Positions 44,101 through 54,211 of a DNA stretch of 64,000 nt are shown in pieces (positions within the stretch are counted from its first letter, which is position 1; each line of letters opens with the position of its first letter). Source of the DNA: Marchantia polymorpha subsp. ruderalis (Eukaryota > Streptophyta > Marchantiopsida > Marchantiales > Marchantiaceae); contig AP031354.1 in the NCBI GenBank assembly GCA_037833965.1, positions 4,504,001-4,568,000 on the forward strand. The letters run 5' to 3'. The notes beneath the pieces were generated by a model, which was not told the origin of the DNA, did no database searches, and worked only from the letters and a program-made list of their open reading frames with translations. Both the position numbers and the translations under genes were made by a program.

Positions 44101-47100
44101 GCAATAATTCTAGAATAAGCATATTTAAATTAAATTAATTATAGTTAGTTTAAGCTTTCAAATTTTATACTTAGATATCAACAAAAATACTCAGTGATTT
44201 TCTCTTTGAGCATTATATATATTGTTTTTCACAATCTTAACTTCAGTGTTGTTTCAAAATATAATGAAGTTCATTTCAGCAAATCAATCAAAATGTAATT
44301 CATAGTTAAATCTTTAAAACTTCATAAATTCAAATCATATTTTAATACGTTATATAAAGACAACATAGATAGTTATTTATTAAACCAAGAAAAAAATCAA
44401 TGTATTATGTATGCAAACATCATTAACTAAACTTAAGTAGGTAAAAGACTTAACAAAAATTCATATTTTATATGATATATATTAGAATTAAAGTATCATA
44501 TTCATACTTGGATCAAGATTTAATTTGTTTTTTCAGCCCAAAAATCAAATTACTAATGAATTGATATCAATTGAAATACATCACTGAATTTTAAGATTCA
44601 TTTTAGATATTCAATAATTTTGCATAATTTTTGGATTGTAAAGTAATCACATTATTTCAAAAAATCAAAACATAGATTTTTTGCACACTATTATTCACAA
44701 TAACTAAATAAATGTTTAAAATTATTCCTGACAATTAAAACTCTTAGGAAAATAATTGTTCAACAATCAAGATGATGTTATGTTAAAAACAAAATCTCTT
44801 TCATATAAAAAAACAAACATGATTAATTTTTTCAATTCTTGAAAATTTTATATAGTTGTCATGAAATAAAACAATAATCTGTATTGCTTTAAATTATTTA
44901 GAGCTTCACTTAATAGATTTAACTTGACATATCAATTTCAATTCATATCAAATGCTTATAAAGAATACATGTAGTTAAAAAAAATTTAAAATTTTCTTTA
45001 AAAATATTTTATAATATTATTCTTATTTTTTGGTTCGATAACATATTTTTACTGAAATAATGTTAAAAACATTAAAAACTCTTTTGTTGCAATATTTTGT
45101 TGACATCTTATATTTTTGAAGTGATAATTATTCAAAATTTGAAATATTATGAAATCTGACTTCAAAATTTGTGGTTTATTCCTTATAATTCATATAGTTT
45201 TTTTAAAGTATGTCTCGACGTGATATTATTATAGTGATAATTTGTTTTTCTTTTTTTTAAGTCAACTATTTCAAATAATCTTCACAAGTTGATCAAGCAC
45301 ATTCCAAAATTTTAGATTAATTGTTATATCTAGTAAATATTGTTTAGTCTAAGAATCTACACATCTATATTGAATAAGTAACTTGAATAGAAGCTTTATA
45401 TTATTGATTTGATAACATAAAATTATTTTAATAAAATTAATTAAAAATCATCAAATCAATAATACAATGCCTTTTTAGTTTTTTATAGAATAAATTCTAA
45501 TATGAGAAAATTTACATTTAATAATAATCAAACAGAATTGGTAATTTTTTTAATGTAAAATTTAGTTTCATTTGATATTTAAAAAATTGAAATACCTTAA
45601 TTACAAGATAATTATCTTAGCACTGAATAAAATATGTAATCTATTCAAAAAAAAATTTATCTCGAAAGTAATATAATGAAAATTTCTCGTGAAAGCATAC
45701 ATATAAATGCTTAAAAACATGAGATTGAAAACATAAAAAATCGTGCTAGATGTTGTCTCTTATGAACTGAATAATTGAACCTTAATGTTCCTAATTTTAC
45801 CTAATTTTAACTTTACGGTTGTCCGTGGAATTAAGAACATAAGAACATAGCATATATAGCCACAAAGTAGAGAACTGAAAATATCCATCTCCCGTGCACA
45901 GAGTATAAACAATCTGGTAAACATCAAGAACACCGCACGAACACCTCATACTTCACTTCCCTCTGGTCTGTTCCGCAGTGTCTCAATTGTCTCTGGTTGT
46001 GCAAACCAGGAACAAAAGTATGGATTGTAAGTCGGCAAAAAACAACGAATCCAAGGATGCGGAGATGAAAGTCAAGATGGTCAAATTGATGGCTTCAGAC
46101 GGAAATTTTTTTGTGAAAGCATTTAATATTTAATTTAATATATTTATGTATATATTTGTCTACAATGTAATAAAACATGTTGCATCTTCTGAAATTAAAG
46201 TTTTAAAATCTTATTAGTTGCAGTAAATGTTAGATTGAATTGGAATGTGAAACATGTTATATGTGTGGTACACACCATGTTTAATAATAAAAAAGACTGC
46301 AAATTATTAAAAGAGGCTTTTTACAAAATAAAATTTATGCAATTTTTTTACGATGAAAAAAATATTGCGATTTTGTGAAAAAATGCAATAAACAAGTACA
46401 TTCATCTTGAACAAATCTTTATCATATGGTATTGGAGATCAAGTGTAAGGCAAAAAATATAAAATAATAAAACAATGCAAAATTATACAAATATATCAAA
46501 ATATTGAACAAGATATCAAACAATATATATTAAAAAATACATTACTATACATTTATTTTAACGTGAAACCTTGAAGTATATAATAGATATTTAATGAAAA
46601 TTAATGACATATTAAATATAAATACAATTTTTTTTCATGGAATATTTGAACATATCTACTTTTGAAATGAATTAGTATAATACATTGCAAGAAATTCAGA
46701 AAAAAAAATAATAAATACTTGAGGTATATTATACATATTTAATGTAGATTAATTTAATTTTTAAGAGAAATATACACCGAATTATTAATAAAATTTAACA
46801 CTTCAAAAATTTTAAAATTTCAAATTTCAAATCTCAAATTATAAAATTAAAAATTAGATATTAAAAAATATTATATTCGCGAGATAAAAATATAAGATAT
46901 ATAAAAATTTTATATATATAATTTAGCGAGCGAGCTCTCGCTTTTAGATATTACAATAAAAATATAAAAATATTCATTTAATTTTAAAATGAGTTAATTA
47001 GTTAAAATAAAAAATAAAAAAATAAAGATGTTTGAAAAAAAAATCAACAACGTAAATTTTCAAAAAGTGTAGATATTTAATAATGTATTTAGGACAGAAA

Positions 47101-49180
47101 AAATTTTGAATTATTTAATGAACAAAAAATTGAGAAATGTTATATATAAATTAATAATGAAATATTCATGAAAAAATATATAGAAACCTCCATTGGATAT
47201 TCAACACATCAAAATTTAAGAATATTAGTTTAAGTCCATAAAGTTAAAATTCATAAAAAAACTATCAATATGTATAAAAAAATATTTGATAATCTTTTCA
47301 AGAAGAAAAAATGAATTTATTTTATTATTTTTAAAAACTTTTATATACATAATAGCATTTAAAAAAAAATCAACAACCATAATTTTATAAATAAATGAAT
47401 AAATAAATATCTAACAATCTTTTTTTGAAGAAAAAAATTTATTTAAAATTTATTAATTTAGTGTAAATATATAAAATATGTAATTCTTTTTAATGTATAA
47501 TTATAAATTATTTATAAAAATAAAAAATTAAATTTTTTTCCTGGAATATTAAAATACATCAAAATTATCTCAAGAAATAAAAACAATTTTTTTGAAAGTT
47601 TTGAAAATACTTATAAATAACGTTAGTTTAAAAAACCAAAATGAAATAATTTCAAATATTTTTTAAAAATTGAAAATATAATTGAAAAATATATTTGACA
47701 ATCTATTTTTTGAATGAAAATTATAAGATAATATTATTTTAATTAAATAAGTTTAATGAATAATCTACATGTGATGGAAAGATTTGCATCTTAATGTATT
47801 ATAACTATATTAAAATAACTTCAATTGAGTGACTTTGGTTTGCAGAAATTGCACATGCAGAACATTCATGGTGGATTATTAGAATAATTTTTTGTGTCTA
47901 TTGTGAATATTTTATAAATCTATTTGATAGAATATATTTTATGAATTTTTTTATAAAATATTCTAATACATAAAAATTATGTAACATGGATAAGAAAATA
48001 TTGCAAAAGATAGAACAATCCAACATATAACTAAGTAAAACAACATTATTCACAAAGTCATGCACTCATCATCTTCAACTAGAGTTTCATTTGCTTAGTA
48101 TCAAAAGCGTATAACTCCTAATGAAAAAACCTGAATTAAAAAAACATTAAAAAAAATAAATTTTATTTTAAAAAGTAAAAATCAATTTTGAATTAACTTT
48201 TTAAATTAAAAAAAATAAATTTAAAATATAATTTTTAAAAATGTTTTTTTGGTAATTATAAAATTTTATTTTTTTACTTTTTCATAAATAAAATTATTTA
48301 TTTTTACATTTAAATAAATATTAAAATTTTATCAAGATTTTATTTAGTGTACTCAACTTTTTTATTTCCAAATTTTTGTGTTTGAATATTTTATAAAAAA
48401 ATATATGTTTGTGTAAAAAATTATTTTATTAATATGCATTAAATGTATATGATATACCTCAAGTTTTCATAGCACACAAGAAGACATTTAATTTTTTTCA
48501 TATGTAGAGATTTTCAATTATCTTTATAAATATAATTGTAATTTTTTCAGATTTTGGAAATTTTATTTCTTGTTTTCTTCAAAAATTGACATTATTTTAT
48601 TTTTAACTTTTTTATTTCTTGAGCTAATGCTTAAAAAAATTTGATGTGTTTAAATATTCAAGAATAATTTTTATAAATTTTTTCCTTATATTTTTTTAAA
48701 TCTAAAATATATTATATATCTCAAATAATTACGATAAAAAATATTTTTATTAAAAAAATTTTCAAGTAATTATTTTTAATTATTTTTGGAAATTATGATT
48801 ATTAATTCTTTTGAAAAAAATATTTATATACATATAACTATAAATTTTACAATCGACCGATTAATATATCAATATAGACATATAAAAAAAATTTCACAAC
48901 ATTGTGTTCAAATGCTACATATGTTCAATGATGAATGTATTGATCAATGCACACATTATTTTAATTATATAATATATTGTAACAATAATAAATAATAAAT
49001 ATATATAAAAAATTTATTTATAATTGTTTTTTAAAATTATAATTATGAATTTTGTTTTGAATAGCTTGTTATTCATATGTATAGAAGCATGTTTTCGTGT
49101 TTAAATCTGTCTATTAAAAATATCATTTAAAAAAAATTATAATTTAAAAAAATTTAAAATTTTCTAAAATATAATTAATA
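44101..49180. repeat. AT-rich array region, partly inverted
   Basis: 44101-45800 is AT-rich without a clear period. From about 46380 to 47760 the motif seen in the 17-21 kb and 29-33 kb arrays recurs in plus orientation (for example GTGAAACCTTGAAGTATATA near 46562). From about 48350 to 48720 it recurs in minus orientation (ATACCTCAAGTTTTCATA near 48456). The same old repeat family therefore changes direction between about 47800 and 48350. Apart from the SKP1-like scrap at 46020 I see no gene. Confidence 0.6.
46020..46133 (+). pseudogene. SKP1-like N-terminal exon fragment
   Basis: A 37-codon frame with KVKMVKLMASDGNFFV, resembling the opening beta-strand of SKP1/ASK proteins (family pattern K-x-L-x-S-S-D-G-x-x-F-x-V), the adaptor of SCF ubiquitin ligases. 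It lies in a small island of ordinary composition (about 45880-46110) with a CT-rich upstream region (45950-46000) that could be an old promoter and leader. After the match the frame runs into AT-rich array and stops, so the rest of the gene is missing. The match is short and the call is tentative. Confidence 0.35.
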
Positions 49181-49186
49181 CATAAA

Positions 49187-49504
49187 TTAATGATACAATA
49201 AAGAATTATGTACATAATAAAAAATGAAATGATTTTTGGAATTAATAATAAGAACTTTGAGATAGAACATAGCAGCAGACTTTATACTATGATTCGCTAT
49301 TGATGTGTCGTCTCCAATATGATCAAACCAATAGACAGATGTATATGATATTGTGTCAGATAGGATATTGTGTGATTTTCCTCTCATGAAATGGAAGACT
49401 TCCTTATGCACAATATATATACCCAGCACATATACATCCTTGTACCTACTAAACAAAATCTGGGGGTTCATAGTATAACTTAATGACTCTTTAACTTCAG
49501 ACAT
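49187..49504 (-). other. Open frame of 105 codons, unknown
   Basis: The translated stretch is rich in aromatic residues (FSRYKDVYVLGIYIVHKE, SYTSVYWFDHIGDD) and looks more protein-like than its AT-rich surroundings. The C-terminal 25 codons run into array sequence. No domain is recognised. It could be an exon scrap at the array border. Confidence 0.25.
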
Positions 49505-50223
49505 GATGAAACTCTAGCACATTATAAGTAGGAATATAGTAGCCAACGAGATTAAATATAAAACAGACGCGGTCAGTTTCTGGATCTGAGTAGGAATATA
49601 GGAATGACCCTCTGCCTGTTGCAAAATCTAATTCTACCAACAGATATTCAAATACACGCAGCCGACTCACTCCCAGGTCATCCTTCCATCTTCAATAGTA
49701 GTAGGACAGTTTTGATGAAGCAATCCACAATTGATTTTCCTGCGCCAATTTTCCTGGACATGACTTCCATTTCTGAATCTTGCTCTGAGGCTGGCCAATC
49801 ACGATCGCTTCTTTGAAAAATCCTTCTTGATTCGATGCTGAACCATTTGAATGAACAGAATACTTGCCATGCAGTTCGGGCTGCGAGAAATGTTTTTATT
49901 TTTTGCAGTCACTTGGCAGTTTTACACGGTAATTTGGAAGGACCCGAGTCATTATTAGCTGCATCGCCTTATCTGAGAACTAGATTCAAGCTTGTGGACC
50001 TTTCTTCAGTCAGTAGTCCACGAAGCCTTCCACTTTCCACTTGTTATCTATTTGGCCCCGGAAAGACAGTTTGAATTCACTGATAGATCAATCATTCAAA
50101 GACGGCAGAAAGGCTTCGACTGAACCAGCGAGGAATGGATACCTACTCCAATTGAAGCAGTCTTCATAGTGCCCGGAATGGTTGAAGTAGGAATGGTCAG
50201 TATCCGAGCTGAAGCCCGGGACC
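49505..50223. other. Gene-like remnants upstream of the HAD-type pseudogene
   Basis: Two plus-strand frames (49604-49816 and 49835-50074) in the same phase are separated by stops. They contain protein-like sequence (AARNVFIFCSHLAVLHGNLEG) without a recognised family. They may be worn upstream exons of the HAD-like gene that follows. Confidence 0.25.
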
Positions 50224-50892
50224 ATGAAGAAGATTCAGGAGAACATCGGCAACCTGTTCATGATTTTCGATTTTGACGGCACGTTGGCTGCCACCAACCG
50301 GTTGGTGGCAGCCGGTGCTGGGCTTGGCGAGAAGGACGGGGCAGCTGATGAGCAGCTTGGTCAACGTGCTGGAGGGTGCACTGGGGAGGATCAATATTCC
50401 CTGCCAACGTGTTCGAGCTGGGCCTTCGGGTGGACCACATGGACGGGACAGTTTCCATTTCGCAGGCGCCAGATTTCTCGAGTCAGCAGGTCAATCACGC
50501 AGTATCTGAGTGCGAGGCGGGACCAAAATCTATCGCTGGTTATGAAGAATGGTGGTTTTGCAGTGAAGTTTACCGATGAGGACGGTCGGCTGGCCAAAGG
50601 TGTGGAGATAGACGGTGTGATTGCTTTCGTGCAGAGTTTGGTTGTGGGCAGCAAAGAGCTCATCAGCGTCCAGACGGATGGTTTCATAGATGTTTGCAGT
50701 GGTTCCCTTATCAAAGGAACTGCGATCCAGTGCCAGCTCAAGGAGCGCCCGTTCAGGGGCAGCTTTTGCATTGTGGCAGGAGACAGTGGCACTGACGAGG
50801 CCATGTTTCCGTTGTGCCAATCTCCATCAGAGTGGGGATGTCAGGCCAGAGCTGTGCCACTGATAGGCTTTCTACCCACAAGGAGACGTTAG
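50224..50892 (+). pseudogene. HAD-superfamily phosphatase, trehalose-phosphatase-like, broken
   Basis: HAD motif I is plain in MIFDFDGTLA (nucleophile Asp and second Asp). Near the C terminus DGFIDVCSGSLIKGTA gives the family Lys, and VAGDSGTDEAMF gives motif IV with its acidic pair. The last two are spaced as in trehalose-6-phosphate phosphatases (compare GDDRTDEDMF), which remove phosphate from trehalose-6-phosphate. The middle (about 50290-50480) changes composition and better coding appears in other frames, so frameshifts are likely. A perfect 28-bp palindrome lies just after motif I. The cap domain is incomplete and the frame is only 222 codons against about 260-300 for plant enzymes. 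Family call is moderate, and the gene is probably dead. Confidence 0.45.
50286..50313. repeat. Perfect 28-bp palindrome inside the HAD-like gene
   Basis: The half-site GGCTGCCACCAACC is followed at once by its complement. It starts nine bases after the second catalytic Asp codon of motif I. It may mark a local inversion-duplication that broke the frame. Confidence 0.85.
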
Positions 50893-50986
50893 AGGTGATC
50901 CAGTGGATTGTGTACCTGCGATGGACTTCAATGAGGCCCGCAACAGCAATGAATTTCTTCATTTATAGAGAAATTCATAAATAAAC

Positions 50987-51838
50987 ATGGACTTTGCGTG
51001 CGCATGGACTTCAACACAAAATCCCGGAAGCTCTCGGGCCTCCCCTCCTATACTCAAGGGCCGAAGCCTGGATAGATTAGGAGAGATCACGGCATCCGTC
51101 TTACGCGACCTGGGCCAAAGTCATCACGCGGTGACTGCGCTCTTCCGGCAAAGCCACGAGTCAGTTTTTTCCCGATGGAATTGTTTCTCTTCCACGCCTT
51201 GTGCGCTTGCAGCGAGCGGAACACGACTGCTGGACATGGTGAGAGAGCTGCTGGACATGGTGAGAAATTGCAAGCAGAAGCTTCTGTTGAAGGCTTTTCA
51301 GCTGGGTCGAGCCGATGAGGTCCAACGCATGTTCGATCTGGAGGACGGCAGAGGGAGGACTCCCCTCCACGTCGCCGTGGATCACGACGCGATCAAGGAA
51401 TTCTTCAGCCTTAAAGACTACTTTAAAGAAGCGTTATGGAGAGACATTGTGAACAGACGAGACGCAGGAGGGAGGACGCCATTGCACAGAACTGCCTCCT
51501 CGATAGAACCCCCGAAAGACTTGACGCTTTTGGTAAGAGACGATCAGACGGACAAGGCGCTCACCTTCGGGTGGAAGGATCTGGGCTACCTCAAGTTCAT
51601 CGTCGACGTCACGAAGGTCTCCGTGAGAAATGGCTTCAGCAAGGCGACGTTCGAGGGAGCCTTGGCCAGCCACATCGCGTGCTACAATCCACGCGGTGCG
51701 AAGATCATGAAGGAATGGTCAGTTTCTTCAGGAACTCGTTCGCTAAATGAAGCTCCGTGTGAAACTTTCAGATACAAATCGCGAAATAATTTTGTCTCCA
51801 TGCACCAAGTGAAGATGGCAGAGGGGGAAAAAGTGTAG
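50987..51838 (+). CDS. Ankyrin-repeat protein (exon or partial gene)
   Basis: A 283-codon frame. Two ankyrin-repeat cores are clear: GRGRTPLHVAVDHD (residues 121-134) and AGGRTPLHRTASS (160-172). Before them lies a helical stretch (QKLLLKAFQLGRADEVQRMF) typical of a leading half-repeat. Around residues 82-93 the protein contains a tandem LLDMVR-ELLDMVR, caused by a 21-bp duplication with donor-like GTGAGA in each unit, so an alternative splice border is possible. The region after residue 185 (WKDLGYLKFIVDVTKV) is unrecognised. The last 20 bp overlap the start of duplication copy B. Ankyrin repeats mediate protein contacts, so nothing more specific can be said. It may join exons downstream in copy B. 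Confidence 0.55.
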   Translation: MDFACAWTSTQNPGSSRASPPILKGRSLDRLGEITASVLRDLGQSHHAVTALFRQSHESVFSRWNCFSSTPCALAASGTRLLDMVRELLDMVRNCKQKLLLKAFQLGRADEVQRMFDLEDGRGRTPLHVAVDHDAIKEFFSLKDYFKEALWRDIVNRRDAGGRTPLHRTASSIEPPKDLTLLVRDDQTDKALTFGWKDLGYLKFIVDVTKVSVRNGFSKATFEGALASHIACYNPRGAKIMKEWSVSSGTRSLNEAPCETFRYKSRNNFVSMHQVKMAEGEKV

Positions 51839-51973
51839 AGGATATACATTGCATCAGGTGTGATACTTGGAGCATCCAAAGATCCTACTATGAGGACATA
51901 TCTTTGCAGAGTCTCCTGTAATGTATGTGTCTTTTAAGCAAGAGATCAAAAGTGATCATTTGCACCATGCATC

Positions 51974-52615
51974 ATGTCTGGAAATCTTTCGTGTTTCAGT
52001 AGAGGGGCTTTGTGCATATTTAAAACAGTATATACAATATTTACAGAACTTTGTAAGACCCATCTACCGATCCGAGAAGAAACTTTTCTGAAAGCTGTTT
52101 ATTTTACCAGTTCGAAGACTTGCAGTACGTCTAATTACAGAACTTTACCTCATGCAGGATATTTTGATGTGCCGTTCAGAGACCAGCTCACATTGGCGAA
52201 GCTCTCTTCTCTGACGCTGGTCTTTCACGACCCTGAGCTCCTGAACAGATTGGTGTCTGTAACAGAGGCAAGGCTGAAAAAAAACACATGGCTAATGACT
52301 GCCTGCTCTCCTCAATGGATGACGGCGATATTAAAATCATGGACGCTGTCAACATCAACGACAGTGAGACAGCAGCACGCCCACGGCAATGACGCGTTCG
52401 AGCGGATCGAGAGCCATTTGACGACCAAGACTGGGCTCAGAGCAGAGAAAGGGCCGTGGAGGTCTAAACTCTCCTCAAATGCATCATCAATCTACAGAAC
52501 CATTATCCCTGAGTTGACCCGTCGAGGCACGTTGAAGGGATTTCCAATCTGGTGTCCAGACACGTTGTCTCACCCCAACAGCATGAAGATTCTGGACTGC
52601 ATGAACCAGGTCTAG
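51974..52615 (+). other. 213-codon open frame in copy B, unknown product
   Basis: This is the longest frame across the duplicated block. It is in the same phase as the ankyrin frame at 50987-51838 but separated from it by stops, so a link by splicing is possible. The middle (YFDVPFRDQLTLAKLSSL) is identical in copy A, where the frame ends sooner. No domain is recognised. Acceptor-like sites at 51997 and 52110 suggest the true exons may be shorter and in other phases. Confidence 0.3.
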
Positions 52616-53180
52616 AGAAGCTTAGGACGTCATGGAAGAGCGTGAAGCAGTAAGATAGTATAGTCCTGAAGTTAGAATATTATACTGTCCTCTTGCAGAA
52701 TCAAGTGGACCAGTGCAAGTCGGCAAGGGATAATCAAATTACGGATATTGTAATGTGGAGCTAACCGGTCCGACGAACACACGCATCCCAACATGAAGGT
52801 CGGTAGCAAATTCCACCGGTTGTCGAGTGATGGAAATAAGATTCAGTCCCTGTACTGCTGTGAGTGCACCGACCGAGCAGACAGCCAGGTGAAGCACTTT
52901 TAAGCGAACCATCAAGCGAAATTGGCCGAAACAGATATGTTTAAGCACAAACTTCGAATTTAGAACATTTCAACTCCTAACTTCTCAAAGAAGAAGTCAA
53001 GTGCTTCATGTTATCTTTCTAATAGGCATCAAACACAACATCAAACAACTATATTCTTGCATTCCGAGACGTGGTAAATCTCGTGCATCCCAAAAAGGAA
53101 AATTCATCGTGACCCAGTCTACAACAATCCAGGTCACAGTCCAGTTTTCTACGAAGAATCTCATGAAAAGATCACAGAAA
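52616..53180. other. Part of copy B absent from copy A; no gene recognised
   Basis: Two minus-strand frames (52739-52948 and 53006-53203) are open without a known domain. This is the sequence 3' of the zinc-finger exon remnant and may hold its missing tail or 3' untranslated region. Confidence 0.3.
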
Positions 53181-53418
53181 AACATCCTGGGTATTCGGTT
53201 CACCGTTTAGCTGCATAGTTGGTGCATATTGTTCATGGGGTGCAAGCCAACCGCGACTAACGGCAGTCTTCGGAGAAGGACTGCAAACAGTTGCATCCCA
53301 ACCCAAAACATGACAAACAGTTCGTGCGAAGCCGCGATGTTCGGGCAGCTTTTTCGTCCTCAATATTTTCTTCGCATGTTGTACCATGCTTGCTACGTCA
53401 GGGAATCTCTTCGTCTTC
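53181..53418 (-). pseudogene. Zinc-finger gene exon 2, copy B
   Basis: It matches 1467-1714 closely, with the acceptor kept at 53419-53420. It encodes the same His part of the finger (SMVQHAKK, LPEHRGFAR, TVCHVLGWD) and the same WLAPHEQYAPTMQLNGEPNT segment, then a stop soon after. Most differences from copy A are at third codon positions or conservative, which suggests past coding constraint. Its exon 1 partner at 53649-53708 is a short remnant that has lost the second Cys of the finger, so this copy is judged dead. Confidence 0.6.
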
Positions 53419-53648
53419 CTGCGCGAGATTAACAACTATAAGAACAGCAGTGACAGGCATCTCCGGCTCCGATATTTGAAATTTCTTTGCAAAAGAATCG
53501 AAAGAGATAATTAGACCAGACCCTCCCTTCTGGTGTAAGTTGAGGTCTCAAAAGTAGACAGGAATAAAACATCAATAGGATAAAACAACACCTGCTTAAA
53601 CCTAGACCAGACGCCTAGAACACATAAGACGCAGTAAGAGTAACTTAC

Positions 53649-53708
53649 TTCGCTCCAATTTCGGCATAGACGAGACACTCAAAACTCCCTGAATTTACAT
53701 TGGCCTCG
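53649..53708 (-). pseudogene. Zinc-finger gene exon 1 remnant, copy B
   Basis: Only about 60 bp of exon 1 remain next to an intact donor (GAA|GTAAGT). The finger Cys pair reads ECLVY here against ECLVC in copy A (TGT to TAT), so zinc binding would be lost. Beyond 53708 similarity to copy A stops. Confidence 0.65.
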
Positions 53709-54211
53709 TACAACTTCCTCAAGTCGGCATCTTGGTCGAACTTGGAAACTATAAGTAAGTCATCTTTCGGCATAACATGTCTTGTGTACTTCTGATGGTG
53801 GCAAAATCAAGATTTGTTGAAAATATTCATCGGTACATCTGATGGACCTCTGTGTCAACCTTTCACAGAAGGTTTCTAGATCTGATAACACGGCATCATT
53901 GTAGGAAGTGTGCTTAGTAGTAGTAATGCTTACAATTAGTTTCTCATCCATTCTTAGATTGAAGGAGCTCATAATTCATCATGATGAGACTTGCAACAAG
54001 GCATTCTTAAAAGTTTTTTCCTCAAAGTGGAGTTTTATAGTTTAGCCAAAATCTGAACTTCTTCAGAAACATGTATGTGCGATCGACATGATTGCATCCA
54101 TTATAAAAGACTTGTACAAGTGAAAACTCTGAAGGAAGATTTTGCAGAGGATCATATTGCATGAGTGTCTAAACATATGCTTGTCATTTGCATCATGACA
54201 TTCTAACCTCT
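53709..54211. other. Region between copy B and the ROCO gene
   Basis: A 70-codon minus-strand frame (53760-53972; MSSFNLRMDEKLIVSITTT) looks protein-like but is unrecognised. It lies just downstream of the ROCO stop codon and could be a separate exon or 3' sequence. Confidence 0.3.

Larger units (their letters stand above)
51818..53708. repeat. Segmental duplication, copy B
   Basis: Counterpart of 1-1890 plus 7266-7375. It lacks both the 724-bp insert and the 5.4-kb element and so preserves the empty site of each (around 52390 and 53590). It also has about 640 bp (52536-53180) that copy A has lost. Copies lie about 50 kb apart in the same orientation. Confidence 0.9.
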
